IMG/VR virus record: IMGVR_UViG_3300050821_012381
Coordinates: 1 to 56,349 of that record
Source: a virus
DNA: 56,349 nucleotides
Strand: one strand, 5' to 3'
This document shows, one piece after another, positions 16,685-25,553 of this stretch. The notes under the pieces are model-generated. The model did not search any database, was not told the origin of the DNA, and saw only the letters and a program-made list of their open reading frames with translations. The position numbers and the translations under genes were made by a program. Position 1 is the stretch's first letter; each line of letters begins with the position of its first letter.

Positions 16685-17628
16685 GACAATTTTCCTTCTC
16701 TCTTCAGCGCCACTTTGTTGCGCGCGTAGTCCTCGACGGTCATTCCCATCATCTCAGCCATTTCCACTTCCTGTGGAGTGAGCCTCACCACGTTGGGTCG
16801 GTTGCCGTGAGAACCATTGCTGCGACTCACGGGCGCCGCGGCGGGCGCGCCACGGCCGCCAACCACCTGAGCGGCGTCCGCTCCCGCATCCGCCTCAGGG
16901 TCGACTTTTGTAACCGCTGGGGCGGTGATATCCAGGGTCTTCTCCACCGAGGCGAAGTACTCGGGGGTATCGGCTTTGTGTCCGCGGGCGAGCGCGAGCT
17001 CATGAGCGGCGATCATCTGACGATTCTTGTGGGGATCGCGCACAAACTCGGGATGTGCGCGGACCCAAGTGGCGGAAGCGGGCGACAGTGCCGACGCAAA
17101 CTGCTCCACTGGGTCGGACGGCGCGCGCGGCACTGGCTTGGGAGCCGATTCGAGCGCCTTTTTGCCGGCTTCGAGCTGCGTCAGCTTGGAGGCATTGTCT
17201 GCCATCTGTCGCTGGACCTTCGCGGCGGCTTTCCAATCGCCTGCGGCGGCGGCATCCGCGTATTGGCTCTCCAACATGTCACTGGACTCGGTCAACCGCT
17301 CGATTGCACCCTTGACGAGGTCCAATTGCGAGGTCTGGACCTCTCCGCGCGCTGCGGCTTCGGCGCGCGACGCATCATTTGCACGTTGCTCGGCTGCCAA
17401 TCGACCCGTGCGCTCGTCTTCGAGTTGCTTTTTGAGCTTTTCGAGCCCTTCGTCCGTCGAAAGCGCCGTTTTTTCGGCCGCGGGAGTCTCTGCGGCGACT
17501 TTTTCGACCTTAACTTCAGGCGCATCGACCTTAGTATCGTTCCCGCCACCATTTTTGGCGGCTTTCTCGGCCGCTTTGGCATCCGCTGCCTCTAAATCGA
17601 CTGAAATTTCGTCTGTTGGTGTTGTCAT
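16681..17628 (-). CDS. Putative scaffolding protein, 315 aa
   Basis: Acidic and Ala/Glu/Lys-rich, with a long predicted coiled coil at residues about 55-165 (LEKLKKQLEDERTGRLAAEQ and on) and a C-terminal motif TPQEVEMAEMMGMTVEDYAR. Capsid scaffolds typically have a coiled-coil middle and a short C-terminal capsid-binding helix. It lies between the portal and capsid genes, where scaffolds are found in podoviruses. Confidence 0.65.
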   Translation of the reverse strand: MTTPTDEISVDLEAADAKAAEKAAKNGGGNDTKVDAPEVKVEKVAAETPAAEKTALSTDEGLEKLKKQLEDERTGRLAAEQRANDASRAEAAARGEVQTSQLDLVKGAIERLTESSDMLESQYADAAAAGDWKAAAKVQRQMADNASKLTQLEAGKKALESAPKPVPRAPSDPVEQFASALSPASATWVRAHPEFVRDPHKNRQMIAAHELALARGHKADTPEYFASVEKTLDITAPAVTKVDPEADAGADAAQVVGGRGAPAAAPVSRSNGSHGNRPNVVRLTPQEVEMAEMMGMTVEDYARNKVALKREGKLS

Positions 17629-17631
17629 AAA

Positions 17632-18075
17632 TTACCAAACCACTCCGGGGTGCGGAATTTTTGCGCGAATGTCCTTGTCGTGGACCAGTCGGCATGGAAC
17701 GAAGTCCTTTTTAGACAGTGTTTCAGAACGCATGTTGATATCGAGCGCCCATGTGTCGGAAGGACGAACTACGACCCAGTCATGAAGTGAAATCGGAATG
17801 CCTGTTTTGATGTTGGTATACGGGTCAACATGCTCAATCTGACAGTGCTCGCCGATCTTTACAACCAAACCAACCTTCCCTTGGTAGATATCTTCCTTCA
17901 GAGTCTGGCTGGCAAGCACAATTCCGCCTGCTGTCATCTCAGGACGCTGATAAATCGCGAGCAGAATCTCGTTCTGCGCAATTTCAAACTCGGAAACATC
18001 GCCAATTTTCGCCAGGATATCCCGCTTGAGTTGAGATGCGGGGTCATTCTGTTTGCTTTTGAGCACTGCTGACAT
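17632..18075 (-). CDS. GroES-like co-chaperonin
   Basis: A 147-residue protein whose residues 36-80 match the co-chaperonin fold: ILLAIYQRPEMTAGGIVLAS, where GGIVL at residues 50-54 is the mobile-loop hydrophobic anchor that contacts GroEL, followed by KVGLVVKIG. Host GroES is about 97 residues, so this one has N- and C-terminal additions. Phage co-chaperonins such as T4 gp31 replace GroES to fold the phage capsid protein in the GroEL cage. It lies four bases upstream of the scaffold-like gene, which fits that job. Confidence 0.7.
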   Translation of the reverse strand: MSAVLKSKQNDPASQLKRDILAKIGDVSEFEIAQNEILLAIYQRPEMTAGGIVLASQTLKEDIYQGKVGLVVKIGEHCQIEHVDPYTNIKTGIPISLHDWVVVRPSDTWALDINMRSETLSKKDFVPCRLVHDKDIRAKIPHPGVVW

Positions 18076-18078
18076 GGG

Positions 18079-18282
18079 TTACCGTTTGTTGAGTGTTGTG
18101 TTGACTTCGTCGCAATAGGTCTCATGCACCAACTTCAAACTTTGAAACTCACCCTGATAGCGGCGATAGTCGGCGTAGTCTTTTATCGCCTGCCCATCGC
18201 ACAGAATATCGGCGATGTCAGCCATGCGGGCGCTGACCAGTTTCTTCAGCTCAAATTCGAACTGGGTGTTGAGAGAGGACAT
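18079..18282 (-). CDS. Small helical protein, 67 aa
   Basis: ATG at 18282 overlaps the TAA of the Gly/Lys-rich gene as TAATG. It is nearly all helix and rich in charged residues (LKKLVSARMADIADILC, YADYRRYQGEFQSLK). Similar small helical genes are common next to podovirus portal genes. Function unknown. Confidence 0.6.
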   Translation of the reverse strand: MSSLNTQFEFELKKLVSARMADIADILCDGQAIKDYADYRRYQGEFQSLKLVHETYCDEVNTTLNKR

Positions 18283-19139
18283 TAGCCGTACGCCTTCGCC
18301 TTCTCCAGTCTCCCGAGTCCGCCGCCAGCGCCCGACTCGATGGGGTACGAGCCGCGCTTGGCCATCTTGCCGCCGTCCTTATCGACCGTTCGGCCGCCAG
18401 ACTTGCGTGCCATCGGCGGCGCGCCGGGGCCCATCACCGCAGGTGGCGGAGCACCTTGGTGCAGGCCCACTGGACCGCCAGGCGGTGGCATCGCCCCAGG
18501 CGGGGGCATCGCCGGGGCCCCCATGCCGCCGGGTTGCGTGATGATGATATTGACGTTGGTCTTGCCCTTGGTCCGACCACCGCCCTTGCGCGCCAGCCGA
18601 CCGGCCACGGGGCGAGTGCCGCCATAGATGGCCTTGCTGACCGAGCCGCCTTCCTTACGCCCGACCCGGCCGCCGCTGCACTTCGCACAGCCACAGCCGG
18701 AGACGTGCACCTTGCCGCCATCTTTGCGACCCATCACGGTGGGAGGCATGGGGTCACTGCCTGTGTTCTGGATGAGGGGCCCCCCGCCCAGTTTTCCGGC
18801 GCGACCACCACTCTTGTATCCGCCCTTCAGGTGAATGCCATCCCGGTCGGCGTTGGCTTCCTTCTCGTCTCGGTTCATGTACGACACCGGGGTGATTGGA
18901 GCCTTGCCGCCCGTCGCTCGGGGCTTGCGGTCGGCACGTGCTTCGGCGGCCTCGCCTGAAATTTTGCCACCGCGCTTATAGGCGCGCTTCGAAACTGGCA
19001 TCATACCGGTATGGGAGTTGGAGTCGATGGCATCCTCCGCGGTGAAGTCAGATGCGTCGACGCGCGTTTTACCGCTGCGGACTAGCCGCTCGGCCTTCGC
19101 TTTCGCAGCCTCGCGGGCATTCTTTGACTCTGCGCTCAT
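18282..19139 (-). CDS. Gly/Lys/Arg-rich repeat protein, 285 aa
   Basis: Low-complexity protein with many K-x-G-G-R/K units (YKRGGKISG, KGGYKSGGRAG, GRKDGGKVH, ARKGGGRTKG, ARKSGGRT), a Cys cluster (SGCGCAKCSGG) at residues about 147-156, and a Pro/Gly/Met-rich part. Very basic and likely disordered. The ATG overlaps the upstream TGA as ATGA. Such proteins occur beside portal genes in some podoviruses; DNA or capsid binding is possible. Confidence 0.6.
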   Translation of the reverse strand: MSAESKNAREAAKAKAERLVRSGKTRVDASDFTAEDAIDSNSHTGMMPVSKRAYKRGGKISGEAAEARADRKPRATGGKAPITPVSYMNRDEKEANADRDGIHLKGGYKSGGRAGKLGGGPLIQNTGSDPMPPTVMGRKDGGKVHVSGCGCAKCSGGRVGRKEGGSVSKAIYGGTRPVAGRLARKGGGRTKGKTNVNIIITQPGGMGAPAMPPPGAMPPPGGPVGLHQGAPPPAVMGPGAPPMARKSGGRTVDKDGGKMAKRGSYPIESGAGGGLGRLEKAKAYG

Positions 19140-19357
19140 ACGGGATCTCCTGACAATTTTTGGCCGTCCTCAAACACTGCCAATTCGGCCGGAATACGTG
19201 TCGAAAGCGACAGTTTCAGTGCGAACTCGTGGGCCTGCCGCAGTTCATCCAGCTCGAAATTCATCACTGGTTCCCATTGGCTGACACACCAGCGCTCCAC
19301 ACGTAAATTCGCGGTTGAACTCGTGGAGTCCGGCCATCGGATCAACCTGACTCTCAC
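19136..19357 (-). CDS. Small hypothetical protein, 73 aa
   Basis: GTG at 19357 overlaps the portal TGA as GTGA. A Met at 19264 is an alternative start that leaves only the helical end (MNFELDELRQAHEFALKLS). Function unknown. It is coupled between the portal and the Gly/Lys-rich gene. Confidence 0.5.
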   Translation of the reverse strand: MRVRLIRWPDSTSSTANLRVERWCVSQWEPVMNFELDELRQAHEFALKLSLSTRIPAELAVFEDGQKLSGDPV

Positions 19358-21741
19358 TGGATGCCTCGGTCCACATCCTGAATGATCTCGTGAGCCTTCT
19401 TGCCCACATTGCCCACGTCGATCGGCTTGCCGGTGACGGGGTGGGTCGGCGCGCGGATCACGTCCGATGCCAACTTGATCGCCGCCTCGCGCTCACGGGC
19501 GACCCGATCTTGGTCCCGATTCTGATCCTCGGTCTGCGCCTCGCGTTCGTGCACCGCCGCCTCGCGGGCCCGAGTATGCGCGTCGATGAGTTTGGCTGTC
19601 GCCTCAGCTTTGTCCACCGGCGTGTCGACCTGCTGAGAGCCGCCCAGGCCGGTCGCCTCCTGCTTCGGCACGTGGGCGCCGACCGCGATCTTGTTCTGAG
19701 TTTCGGCCTCGGCCGCTTTCGCTTCGATGAGGTCCGCCTGCGCGCGCATCGCATCGGCGTCAGCCTGCTTACCCTTGTTCGCCATCTCCGCTTGCATCTG
19801 CAGTAGCTGCGGGGGTGGGTTCGCGCGGGCGGCGGGGGGCACGAAGAACTCGTCGGGATTCGACCAACCCAACGCATTGAGCGCTGCGGTATCGCACTTG
19901 ATTGGATCGTACAGGTTCGGGCTCGCCTGCTGCAGTTGCTTCAGCCCCATGACTTTCATCAGTCGCTGGCCACTCGAAGAAGTGTTTGGATCCGCCTGCG
20001 GAACCAGATCACAGTTGTTGAGCGCGGCAAGAAATTTGGCTTCGTCCCATGGGGTCTTGGACTTGCACCCGCGCTGCCAGAATGTCTTCGGGTTCTCTTT
20101 GAACTCACGCTTGAGCAACTGGAATTCTTCGGCCTGGGCGGCATGCATGCGTTTGTGCACCGCGTTCATCACTTTGACGGCCTGATCGATCATGGCCATC
20201 GTCGTGCCCACCGGCACGTCCGCCCGGCCCTCGCCCACCTGCACTTCCGCAGTGCCGCCGATGCGCCGGCCAGTCTCGGCCATGTCCTGCACGAGGGCCA
20301 TCAGCGCCGGCATTTGCTGGGTGCTGTACGGCAGCGGCATGATCGCATCCCGGATCGGGACGCCGTTGGTCTTCACTGGCGCGCCGCCGCCGGGCGGGAC
20401 GCGAAAAATGTTTGTGTTCTGTCGCCCGGCGTTATCCTGCATCAGGAAGCCGGGGAAATTGGCATACATGCCGTTGTCCAACATCTCGCGCCAGGCGGCC
20501 GTGATTGCGTTGGTAGAGTTGCCCAGAATGTGCAGCAATCCGATACCGTAGAACCCCAGGCCCGGCACGAAGGGAAACTTCACGAAGCGTTGGCGCGCGA
20601 CAGGCAATTTCTCGGTCTCTTCGTCGAACCTACGAACTACGGAGAGCGCCTCGCGCGAGGACTTGTCGATAGTCACCACGTAGGGGATCGCCAGGCCCGT
20701 CACCTTGCCGTTGTGCTTGTGCTCAAAGCCCGCGATGTCGAGCTCGCAGCAGCACTCATAAATTTCGCGCTCGCGATCAAGCGGCCGGCGCATGGTGTCA
20801 TCGGATAGTCCCTGCTGCGCCTTCTCTTCCTGTTGCAGCGCATCCGGGGTAGGCATCACCGCATCACCGAGCGGGATATCTCGATACACACCGAGGATTT
20901 GCATCCGCTTCAAGGTCGACGGCCGCATATAGACGCGATGAGTGACGCGCTGAGCATTGGCCAGATCGGTGGCCGACTGATTGACGATCAGATCATCCGC
21001 GTCGACCGACTCCGAGACGGGGCGGTTGCGCAGCGGGCACGTGTAGACCTTTTTGAATCCGTCACCGCCAAACCCCGTCATGAACAGCATGCGATCAGTG
21101 TCGGGGTAATACTCGGTTGCTACCGCGGTCAGGTAGTGATTGAAGTCCTGTTCGAGCGCGTTGGCCATCTGGTCGAGTGGCACAGTGGGCGATGTGGAGT
21201 CGTTACGGATCTTCACCGGCCCATCAGTCGGCAGCAGCTCTGACCGCGCGTTCGCCTGGAAGCGCAGCACCGCCTCGAGCAGCAGGGGGTGGCGGACCTT
21301 GCTCATGCCCTCCACTGGCGCGCCATCCGAGCCGCCGGCCACGTTGGGGAGCTCGATCTTCAGCCCCAGGAGTTTCACTCCGAGCGCGCGATCCTCGATC
21401 CACTCCTGTCGGGACTGCAGGTCATCGGCAATGCCCTGCAGGAGCTCCTCGGTGATCCGTGACAACTCGTCGGAGCCGATCTTCTCGGCGAGATTGCTGA
21501 ACCACTCGGTCGGCCCGTCATTGGCCGGGTTCACATTCCCGAGCGGCTGGCCATCCAGTGAGACCGTGATCGCCCCGTCGCCGTGGGTGATCCTGAGAAT
21601 ATTGCCGCTGTCGTCTATATCGGGACTATCGGCTTGGTCGTCAGACACATCGACGACAACTTTGGCCGCCTGGGGCAGCGCCGGGTCCGGCTCGCCCACG
21701 ATGCGCAGATTGGCGTTGTTCATGCCGGCGAGGCCGCTCAT
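19354..21741 (-). CDS. Portal protein (podovirus type)
   Basis: A 795-residue protein. ATG at 21741 overlaps the upstream TGA as ATGA, so longer readings are rejected. An acidic N-terminal part is followed by the portal core: FQANARSELLPTDGPVKI, YCECC-type region (EIYECCCELDIAGFEH), FKFPFVPGLGFYGIGLLHI and AAWREMLDNGMYANFPGF. The C-terminal 200 residues are a Lys/Glu/Ala helix with QAQADL-like repeats, as in other portals with a long barrel. It forms the dodecameric DNA channel at the head vertex and works with the terminase encoded just beyond. Confidence 0.85.
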   Translation of the reverse strand: MSGLAGMNNANLRIVGEPDPALPQAAKVVVDVSDDQADSPDIDDSGNILRITHGDGAITVSLDGQPLGNVNPANDGPTEWFSNLAEKIGSDELSRITEELLQGIADDLQSRQEWIEDRALGVKLLGLKIELPNVAGGSDGAPVEGMSKVRHPLLLEAVLRFQANARSELLPTDGPVKIRNDSTSPTVPLDQMANALEQDFNHYLTAVATEYYPDTDRMLFMTGFGGDGFKKVYTCPLRNRPVSESVDADDLIVNQSATDLANAQRVTHRVYMRPSTLKRMQILGVYRDIPLGDAVMPTPDALQQEEKAQQGLSDDTMRRPLDREREIYECCCELDIAGFEHKHNGKVTGLAIPYVVTIDKSSREALSVVRRFDEETEKLPVARQRFVKFPFVPGLGFYGIGLLHILGNSTNAITAAWREMLDNGMYANFPGFLMQDNAGRQNTNIFRVPPGGGAPVKTNGVPIRDAIMPLPYSTQQMPALMALVQDMAETGRRIGGTAEVQVGEGRADVPVGTTMAMIDQAVKVMNAVHKRMHAAQAEEFQLLKREFKENPKTFWQRGCKSKTPWDEAKFLAALNNCDLVPQADPNTSSSGQRLMKVMGLKQLQQASPNLYDPIKCDTAALNALGWSNPDEFFVPPAARANPPPQLLQMQAEMANKGKQADADAMRAQADLIEAKAAEAETQNKIAVGAHVPKQEATGLGGSQQVDTPVDKAEATAKLIDAHTRAREAAVHEREAQTEDQNRDQDRVAREREAAIKLASDVIRAPTHPVTGKPIDVGNVGKKAHEIIQDVDRGIQ

Positions 21742-21953
21742 GGCTTGACCAGACCGCTCGGGCTGCTCGACATCAATGCACAGTCGACCATTTGCCGCAG
21801 GCACTCGCGAATTGAGTCGTATTCCGCCTGGGTGATCTCGCGATCCGTTGCGAACTCGCCGGGGCTCGTGACCCGCGAGATTTCGACGCGGCCAGCAGGC
21901 AAATCGAGGACGGCGCGGGCCGTGCCGTAGACCTCGCGCACGTACTTGCTCAT
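21738..21953 (-). CDS. Small hypothetical protein upstream of portal, 71 aa
   Basis: ATG at 21953 overlaps the upstream TGA as ATGA, and the end overlaps the portal ATG. It has a short beta part (GTARAVLDLPAGRVEISR) and a helical part (ITQAEYDSIRECLRQM). Function unknown. Confidence 0.6.
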   Translation of the reverse strand: MSKYVREVYGTARAVLDLPAGRVEISRVTSPGEFATDREITQAEYDSIRECLRQMVDCALMSSSPSGLVKP

Positions 21954-22222
21954 GCGATCCTCGCCTGAGGCGCCACACTCGCCATGCCGGGAATCTGTCG
22001 GCCGAACTGAGACACGAACAACTCCATGCCCTTCATCGCCGCGGCATCATCTGACTCCGCCGCGATTGGATAGACACGCACGTATGCGTGGGGGAACTCG
22101 CCGGTCACTGTCACCTGAAACACATACGGCCGCTGTGTCTTGGAGACCAGTTTCACGGTCGCCTTGCAGCGGGGGGTGGCGTTCTCGAGCGTGAGGATCG
22201 TCACAGGTGCCTGAATAGCCAA
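21950..22222 (-). CDS. First gene of the leftward late block, 90 aa
   Basis: Starts with TTG at 22222, preceded by GGCGAGAAC. Beta-rich N-terminal half (VTILTLENATPRCKATVKLVS) and a helical end (AAAMKGMELFVSQFG). Function unknown. It opens the late block and points away from the terminase gene, 53 bases off. Confidence 0.55.
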   Translation of the reverse strand: MAIQAPVTILTLENATPRCKATVKLVSKTQRPYVFQVTVTGEFPHAYVRVYPIAAESDDAAAMKGMELFVSQFGRQIPGMASVAPQARIA

Positions 22223-22275
22223 GTTCTCGCCGGATGTTACGATCTAGACCCATGTTGCGCAAATCGGCTCTCTAA

Positions 22276-23892
22276 ATGCTCGAACTGCCGCCGAATTTTG
22301 ACCGCGAAGCCCAGTTACTGGATCTGGACCGGGCCGACTGCGAGGAGTCGCTCTACACCTTCCTCAAGTCCGGCTGGCGATTCATCGATCCAGCTCCCTG
22401 GAAGGACGGCTGGGCTGTCGATGCGATCTGCGAGCATCTGCAGGCCGTCGTCGACGGGCAGATCAAGAAGCTGCTCATCAACTGCCCACCGCGGATCGGG
22501 AAGTCCAACACGGTCTCGGTCGCCCTGCCCGCCTGGACTTGGGCGCAGCCCAACCCCACGCCCACCTCAGGTCCGGGCGTTCCGTTCCTGTACGGCTCCT
22601 ATGCCGACAAGTTGAGTCTGCGTGACTCCGTCAAATGCCGCCGGTTGATCGAGTCTCCCTGGTATCAGGCCCGCTGGGGCAATCGCTTCAAACTCACCAT
22701 CGATCAAAACACCAAGTCGCGCTTCGCGAACGACCGAGGCGGTGAGCGGCTCATCACCAGTATCGGCGCAGGCGTCACCGGCGAGGGCGGCAATATCATC
22801 GTGGCAGACGATCCCAACGCCGCGAACGATATCTCGAGCGATGCCGCGCTCGAATCGACGATTGAGTGGTGGACGACCGCCATGCCAACTCGACTCAACG
22901 ATATCGAGAACGGCGCCTTCATCATCATCCAGCAGCGCCTGGCCGAAAATGACCTGACCGGCCACATTCTCGAGCACGAGGCCGACGGCTGGACACATTT
23001 GTGCCTGCCGGGCCGCTATGAACCCGAGCGCTCCTATCACACCGTCATCGGCTGGAAGGATCCGCGCACCGAGCCCGGCGAACTTCTGTGGCCCGAGCGG
23101 TTCAGCGACTCGGCCCTGAAACGACTCGAAGTGGTCATGGGCCCGTACACCTTCGCCGGCCAGATCCAGCAGCGTCCGGAGCCCAAGGGCGGCGGTATCA
23201 TCAAGCGCGACTGGTGGAAACTTTGGGAGCACGACTCCTACCCACCGATGGACTTCGTGCTGGCGACGCTAGACACGGCGTTCACCGAAGATGAGATGAA
23301 CGACCCGAGCGGCATGATCATCTGGGGAATCTTCTCCGGTGACGTCAAGGCCGCCACCACGCGCATCATCTCTCAGGATGGGGCTCCCCGCCGGATGGAT
23401 TCGACCTATTCGGAATTCGCACCGCACGTCATGTGCATGTATGCGTGGACTGCACGACTGGAACTTCACGAGCTGGTCGAGAAGGTCGCGCAAACGTGTA
23501 TCAAGCTCAAAGTCGACACGCTGTTGATTGAGAACAAAGCCTCCGGCATCAGCGTGTCCCAGGAAATCCGCCGTCTCTACTGGCGCGAGCGCTTCGGCGT
23601 CGAGTTGTTCGATCCGAAGAGTCAGGACAAAGTCGCGCGACTCTACAGTGTCCAACACCTCTTCGCCGAAGGCATCATCTATGGACCCGACCGGCCGTGG
23701 ATGGATGCCGTCATCACGCAGGTCGGCGCCTTCCCGCGCGGGCGCCATGATGAGTTTGTAGACCTTACAAGTATGGGATTGAGAAAGCTCAGGGATATGG
23801 GATTGTTAGTTCGACAACCCGAGAGAGAAGCCGATAACGAAGCTGCAAAAATCTACCCGCGAGGTCAGGACGCACCATTGTATCCCGTTTGA
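22276..23892 (+). CDS. Terminase large subunit
   Basis: A 538-residue packaging motor. Residues 67-77 hold a Walker A-like motif (LINCPPRIGKS), residues about 173-181 the Walker B (GGNIIVADDP), and LATLDTAF near 330 begins the RNase-H-like nuclease domain. IIQQRLAENDLTGHI is the coupling segment seen in this terminase family. The ATG follows directly on the TAA of a seven-codon in-frame mini-ORF (22252-22275), so no longer start is possible. The last 45 codons are visibly richer in A and T than the rest. Confidence 0.9.
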   Translation: MLELPPNFDREAQLLDLDRADCEESLYTFLKSGWRFIDPAPWKDGWAVDAICEHLQAVVDGQIKKLLINCPPRIGKSNTVSVALPAWTWAQPNPTPTSGPGVPFLYGSYADKLSLRDSVKCRRLIESPWYQARWGNRFKLTIDQNTKSRFANDRGGERLITSIGAGVTGEGGNIIVADDPNAANDISSDAALESTIEWWTTAMPTRLNDIENGAFIIIQQRLAENDLTGHILEHEADGWTHLCLPGRYEPERSYHTVIGWKDPRTEPGELLWPERFSDSALKRLEVVMGPYTFAGQIQQRPEPKGGGIIKRDWWKLWEHDSYPPMDFVLATLDTAFTEDEMNDPSGMIIWGIFSGDVKAATTRIISQDGAPRRMDSTYSEFAPHVMCMYAWTARLELHELVEKVAQTCIKLKVDTLLIENKASGISVSQEIRRLYWRERFGVELFDPKSQDKVARLYSVQHLFAEGIIYGPDRPWMDAVITQVGAFPRGRHDEFVDLTSMGLRKLRDMGLLVRQPEREADNEAAKIYPRGQDAPLYPV

Positions 23893-23953
23893 ATGTTGGT
23901 AAAATAAAAGGGCCACGGATGCTATCAACATCACGAGGCCCAAAGTGTCATAG

Positions 23954-24622
23954 ATGTATGGGAGTACATCCGACGTGTCCGATTCTACGCTCGAAATGCG
24001 CAAGTGCAAAACTTGTGGCCAAGAGAAGCCATTATCGGTTGATTTCTTTCGCATCTATCTTCGGAAGGGTCGACGATACATGGATTATCAGTGTCGTAGT
24101 TGCGACAGCCAAAGAGCCAAGGAGTGGAATCGCAAGAATTCCCAACATGTCAGTGCTCGAGATCGAGAAAAATATTGGTCAGATCCGCAAAAAGCACGCG
24201 CTGAGGGAAGTGCCACCTATTGGCGTACGCGCGAAAAACGACTAGCGCACGCGGCGGTCCGTCGCAATGGACCCGAAGGTGATCACATGCGCGCATTGGA
24301 TGCGGAAAAGGCCAGACGTTGGCGCGCTGCGCATCCCCTAGAAGCACAAATAGGTCCGAACAAACGTCGTGCGCTCAAACGAAGCGTTCAAGTTGAACCA
24401 GTCACTCAGAAACAACTCGACGAGTTACTTGCGAAGCAGAAAGGAAAGTGCGCAATCTGCAAACAGAAACTCGCGAAGAAACACCTAGATCACATCAAGC
24501 CATTGAAACTCGGCGGCGAACACGGGGTAAAGAATTTTCAGTATCTCTGCCCACGATGCAACCTCTCAAAACGGCAGCATGACCCAATCGACTATATGCA
24601 GACGCGAGGCTATCTTCTGTAA
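23954..24622 (+). CDS. HNH endonuclease with N-terminal zinc finger
   Basis: A 222-residue protein. A CxxC...CxxC zinc-binding pair (CKTCG, then CRSC) lies at the start, and the HNH core at the end: CAICKQKLAKKHLDHIKPL, then CPRCNLSKRQ. A Met at 23996 is an equally good start. The gene is more A/T-rich than the terminase. HNH enzymes near terminases can take part in packaging cleavage or be free-standing homing endonucleases; here the composition and the place after the terminase fit either. Confidence 0.8.
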   Translation: MYGSTSDVSDSTLEMRKCKTCGQEKPLSVDFFRIYLRKGRRYMDYQCRSCDSQRAKEWNRKNSQHVSARDREKYWSDPQKARAEGSATYWRTREKRLAHAAVRRNGPEGDHMRALDAEKARRWRAAHPLEAQIGPNKRRALKRSVQVEPVTQKQLDELLAKQKGKCAICKQKLAKKHLDHIKPLKLGGEHGVKNFQYLCPRCNLSKRQHDPIDYMQTRGYLL

Positions 24623-24623
24623 C

Positions 24624-24884
24624 TCAACACCCACGCCGCAACCACGTCTCCAAATCCCGCGTCTGCTCCTTCGTCAACGTCCGCCACATTGGCCGCTTGC
24701 ACTTCTGCCACAGCCACACCATTGGCACCAGCACGACGTAGAAAAAGACCCCGACCGCGACGTCAATCAGGTCGCTGAAAAAGTCCAGGGTCGTTTTCAC
24801 GAGCCGCAGCGCCAGCGAGTAAGCCGCGACCACGCCCAGCAGGACGGATACCATGATGAACAGTTGCCAGGCGAGGTGGATCAT
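24624..24884 (-). CDS. Small membrane protein, 86 aa
   Basis: ATG at 24884 overlaps the upstream TGA as ATGA. Two hydrophobic segments (LFIMVSVLLGVVAAYSLAL and VAVGVFFYVVLVPMVWLW) followed by a basic end. Last gene of the recombinase cassette; convergent with the HNH gene, from which it is separated by one base. Function unknown. Confidence 0.6.
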   Translation of the reverse strand: MIHLAWQLFIMVSVLLGVVAAYSLALRLVKTTLDFFSDLIDVAVGVFFYVVLVPMVWLWQKCKRPMWRTLTKEQTRDLETWLRRGC

Positions 24885-25153
24885 TCGTCGTTCCAGCATT
24901 GGCATGGACTGGCAGGATCTTGGGAGCGTCCACATCCCCGGCACCGCACGCCTTCGTCGATCTCGATCAGCCGGTTGATATACTCGACATTGGCCTGCGC
25001 CTCTTGCGTAGTTGGAATTTGGCCTTTCCTGCCTGGAGCGTCGAATAGCACGTGGCCGGGGTCATGGATCGGATTCGCCAGCATCACGCGGAGTCCCTTC
25101 GCTGGTGAGTTCACTTCTTCCCTTCCCGCTTCGCCCGAAAATAGGGTGTTCAT
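24881..25153 (-). CDS. Small protein with Cys-rich end, 90 aa
   Basis: ATG at 25153 overlaps the upstream TGA as ATGA. The C-terminus carries CRGCGRSQDPASPCQCW, a likely zinc knuckle. A similar Cys motif closes the 76-residue protein at 30278-30508. Function unknown. Confidence 0.55.
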   Translation of the reverse strand: MNTLFSGEAGREEVNSPAKGLRVMLANPIHDPGHVLFDAPGRKGQIPTTQEAQANVEYINRLIEIDEGVRCRGCGRSQDPASPCQCWNDE

Positions 25154-25368
25154 GGAACCGCCTTCACCTTGAGTCGAATTGTAGCATTGCGATTTACACT
25201 GCTGGCCAACCACCCGGAAATGAAATCATCGAAAGAGTCTTGCCACTGTTGGGTGGATCGATCACATCGCTTGTCAGCATGCTCCGCAGCAGCCATTCGC
25301 ATGACCGTCCTACGAAAGTGTCGTTTTGGCGACGCGGTCCAACTGGATTTCTTGATGCGCGCTTTCAC
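25150..25368 (-). CDS. Small basic protein, 72 aa
   Basis: GTG at 25368 overlaps the upstream TGA as GTGA. Rich in Lys and Arg (MKARIKK, KRHFRRT), no membrane segment. Possibly nucleic-acid binding. Not recognised. Confidence 0.45.
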   Translation of the reverse strand: MKARIKKSSWTASPKRHFRRTVMRMAAAEHADKRCDRSTQQWQDSFDDFISGWLASSVNRNATIRLKVKAVP

Positions 25369-25553
25369 GGCCGGTCATACCCCAGCACCGGCCATCCTTC
25401 CGTGCACGAAGGCCACCACTGCACGTCGTCATCCTCAATCGAATAGTACGTTGGAATGCCTACGAGATCTGGATTATTCTCACGGATGCGCGCCATCTCG
25501 GCTGGCCTCACGCAAGCGATTTGGTTATTGTCAGTCGGCAATGGTTCGCTCAT
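25365..25553 (-). CDS. Small hypothetical protein, 62 aa
   Basis: ATG at 25553 overlaps the recombinase TGA as ATGA. Acidic with several Trp and Pro (DDDVQWWPSCTEGWPV). Function unknown. Confidence 0.5.
   Translation of the reverse strand: MSEPLPTDNNQIACVRPAEMARIRENNPDLVGIPTYYSIEDDDVQWWPSCTEGWPVLGYDRP

Noticed and set aside
22252-22275. Seven-codon ORF before the terminase
   Set aside because: Too short to call a gene; it only shows that the terminase cannot start further upstream.
23889-24245. Alternative Cys-rich frame (PKCHRCMG, CPILRSKCA) at the HNH start
   Set aside because: It overlaps the HNH gene in another frame and loses coding character after 40 codons; kept only as a possibility for a frameshifted zinc finger.
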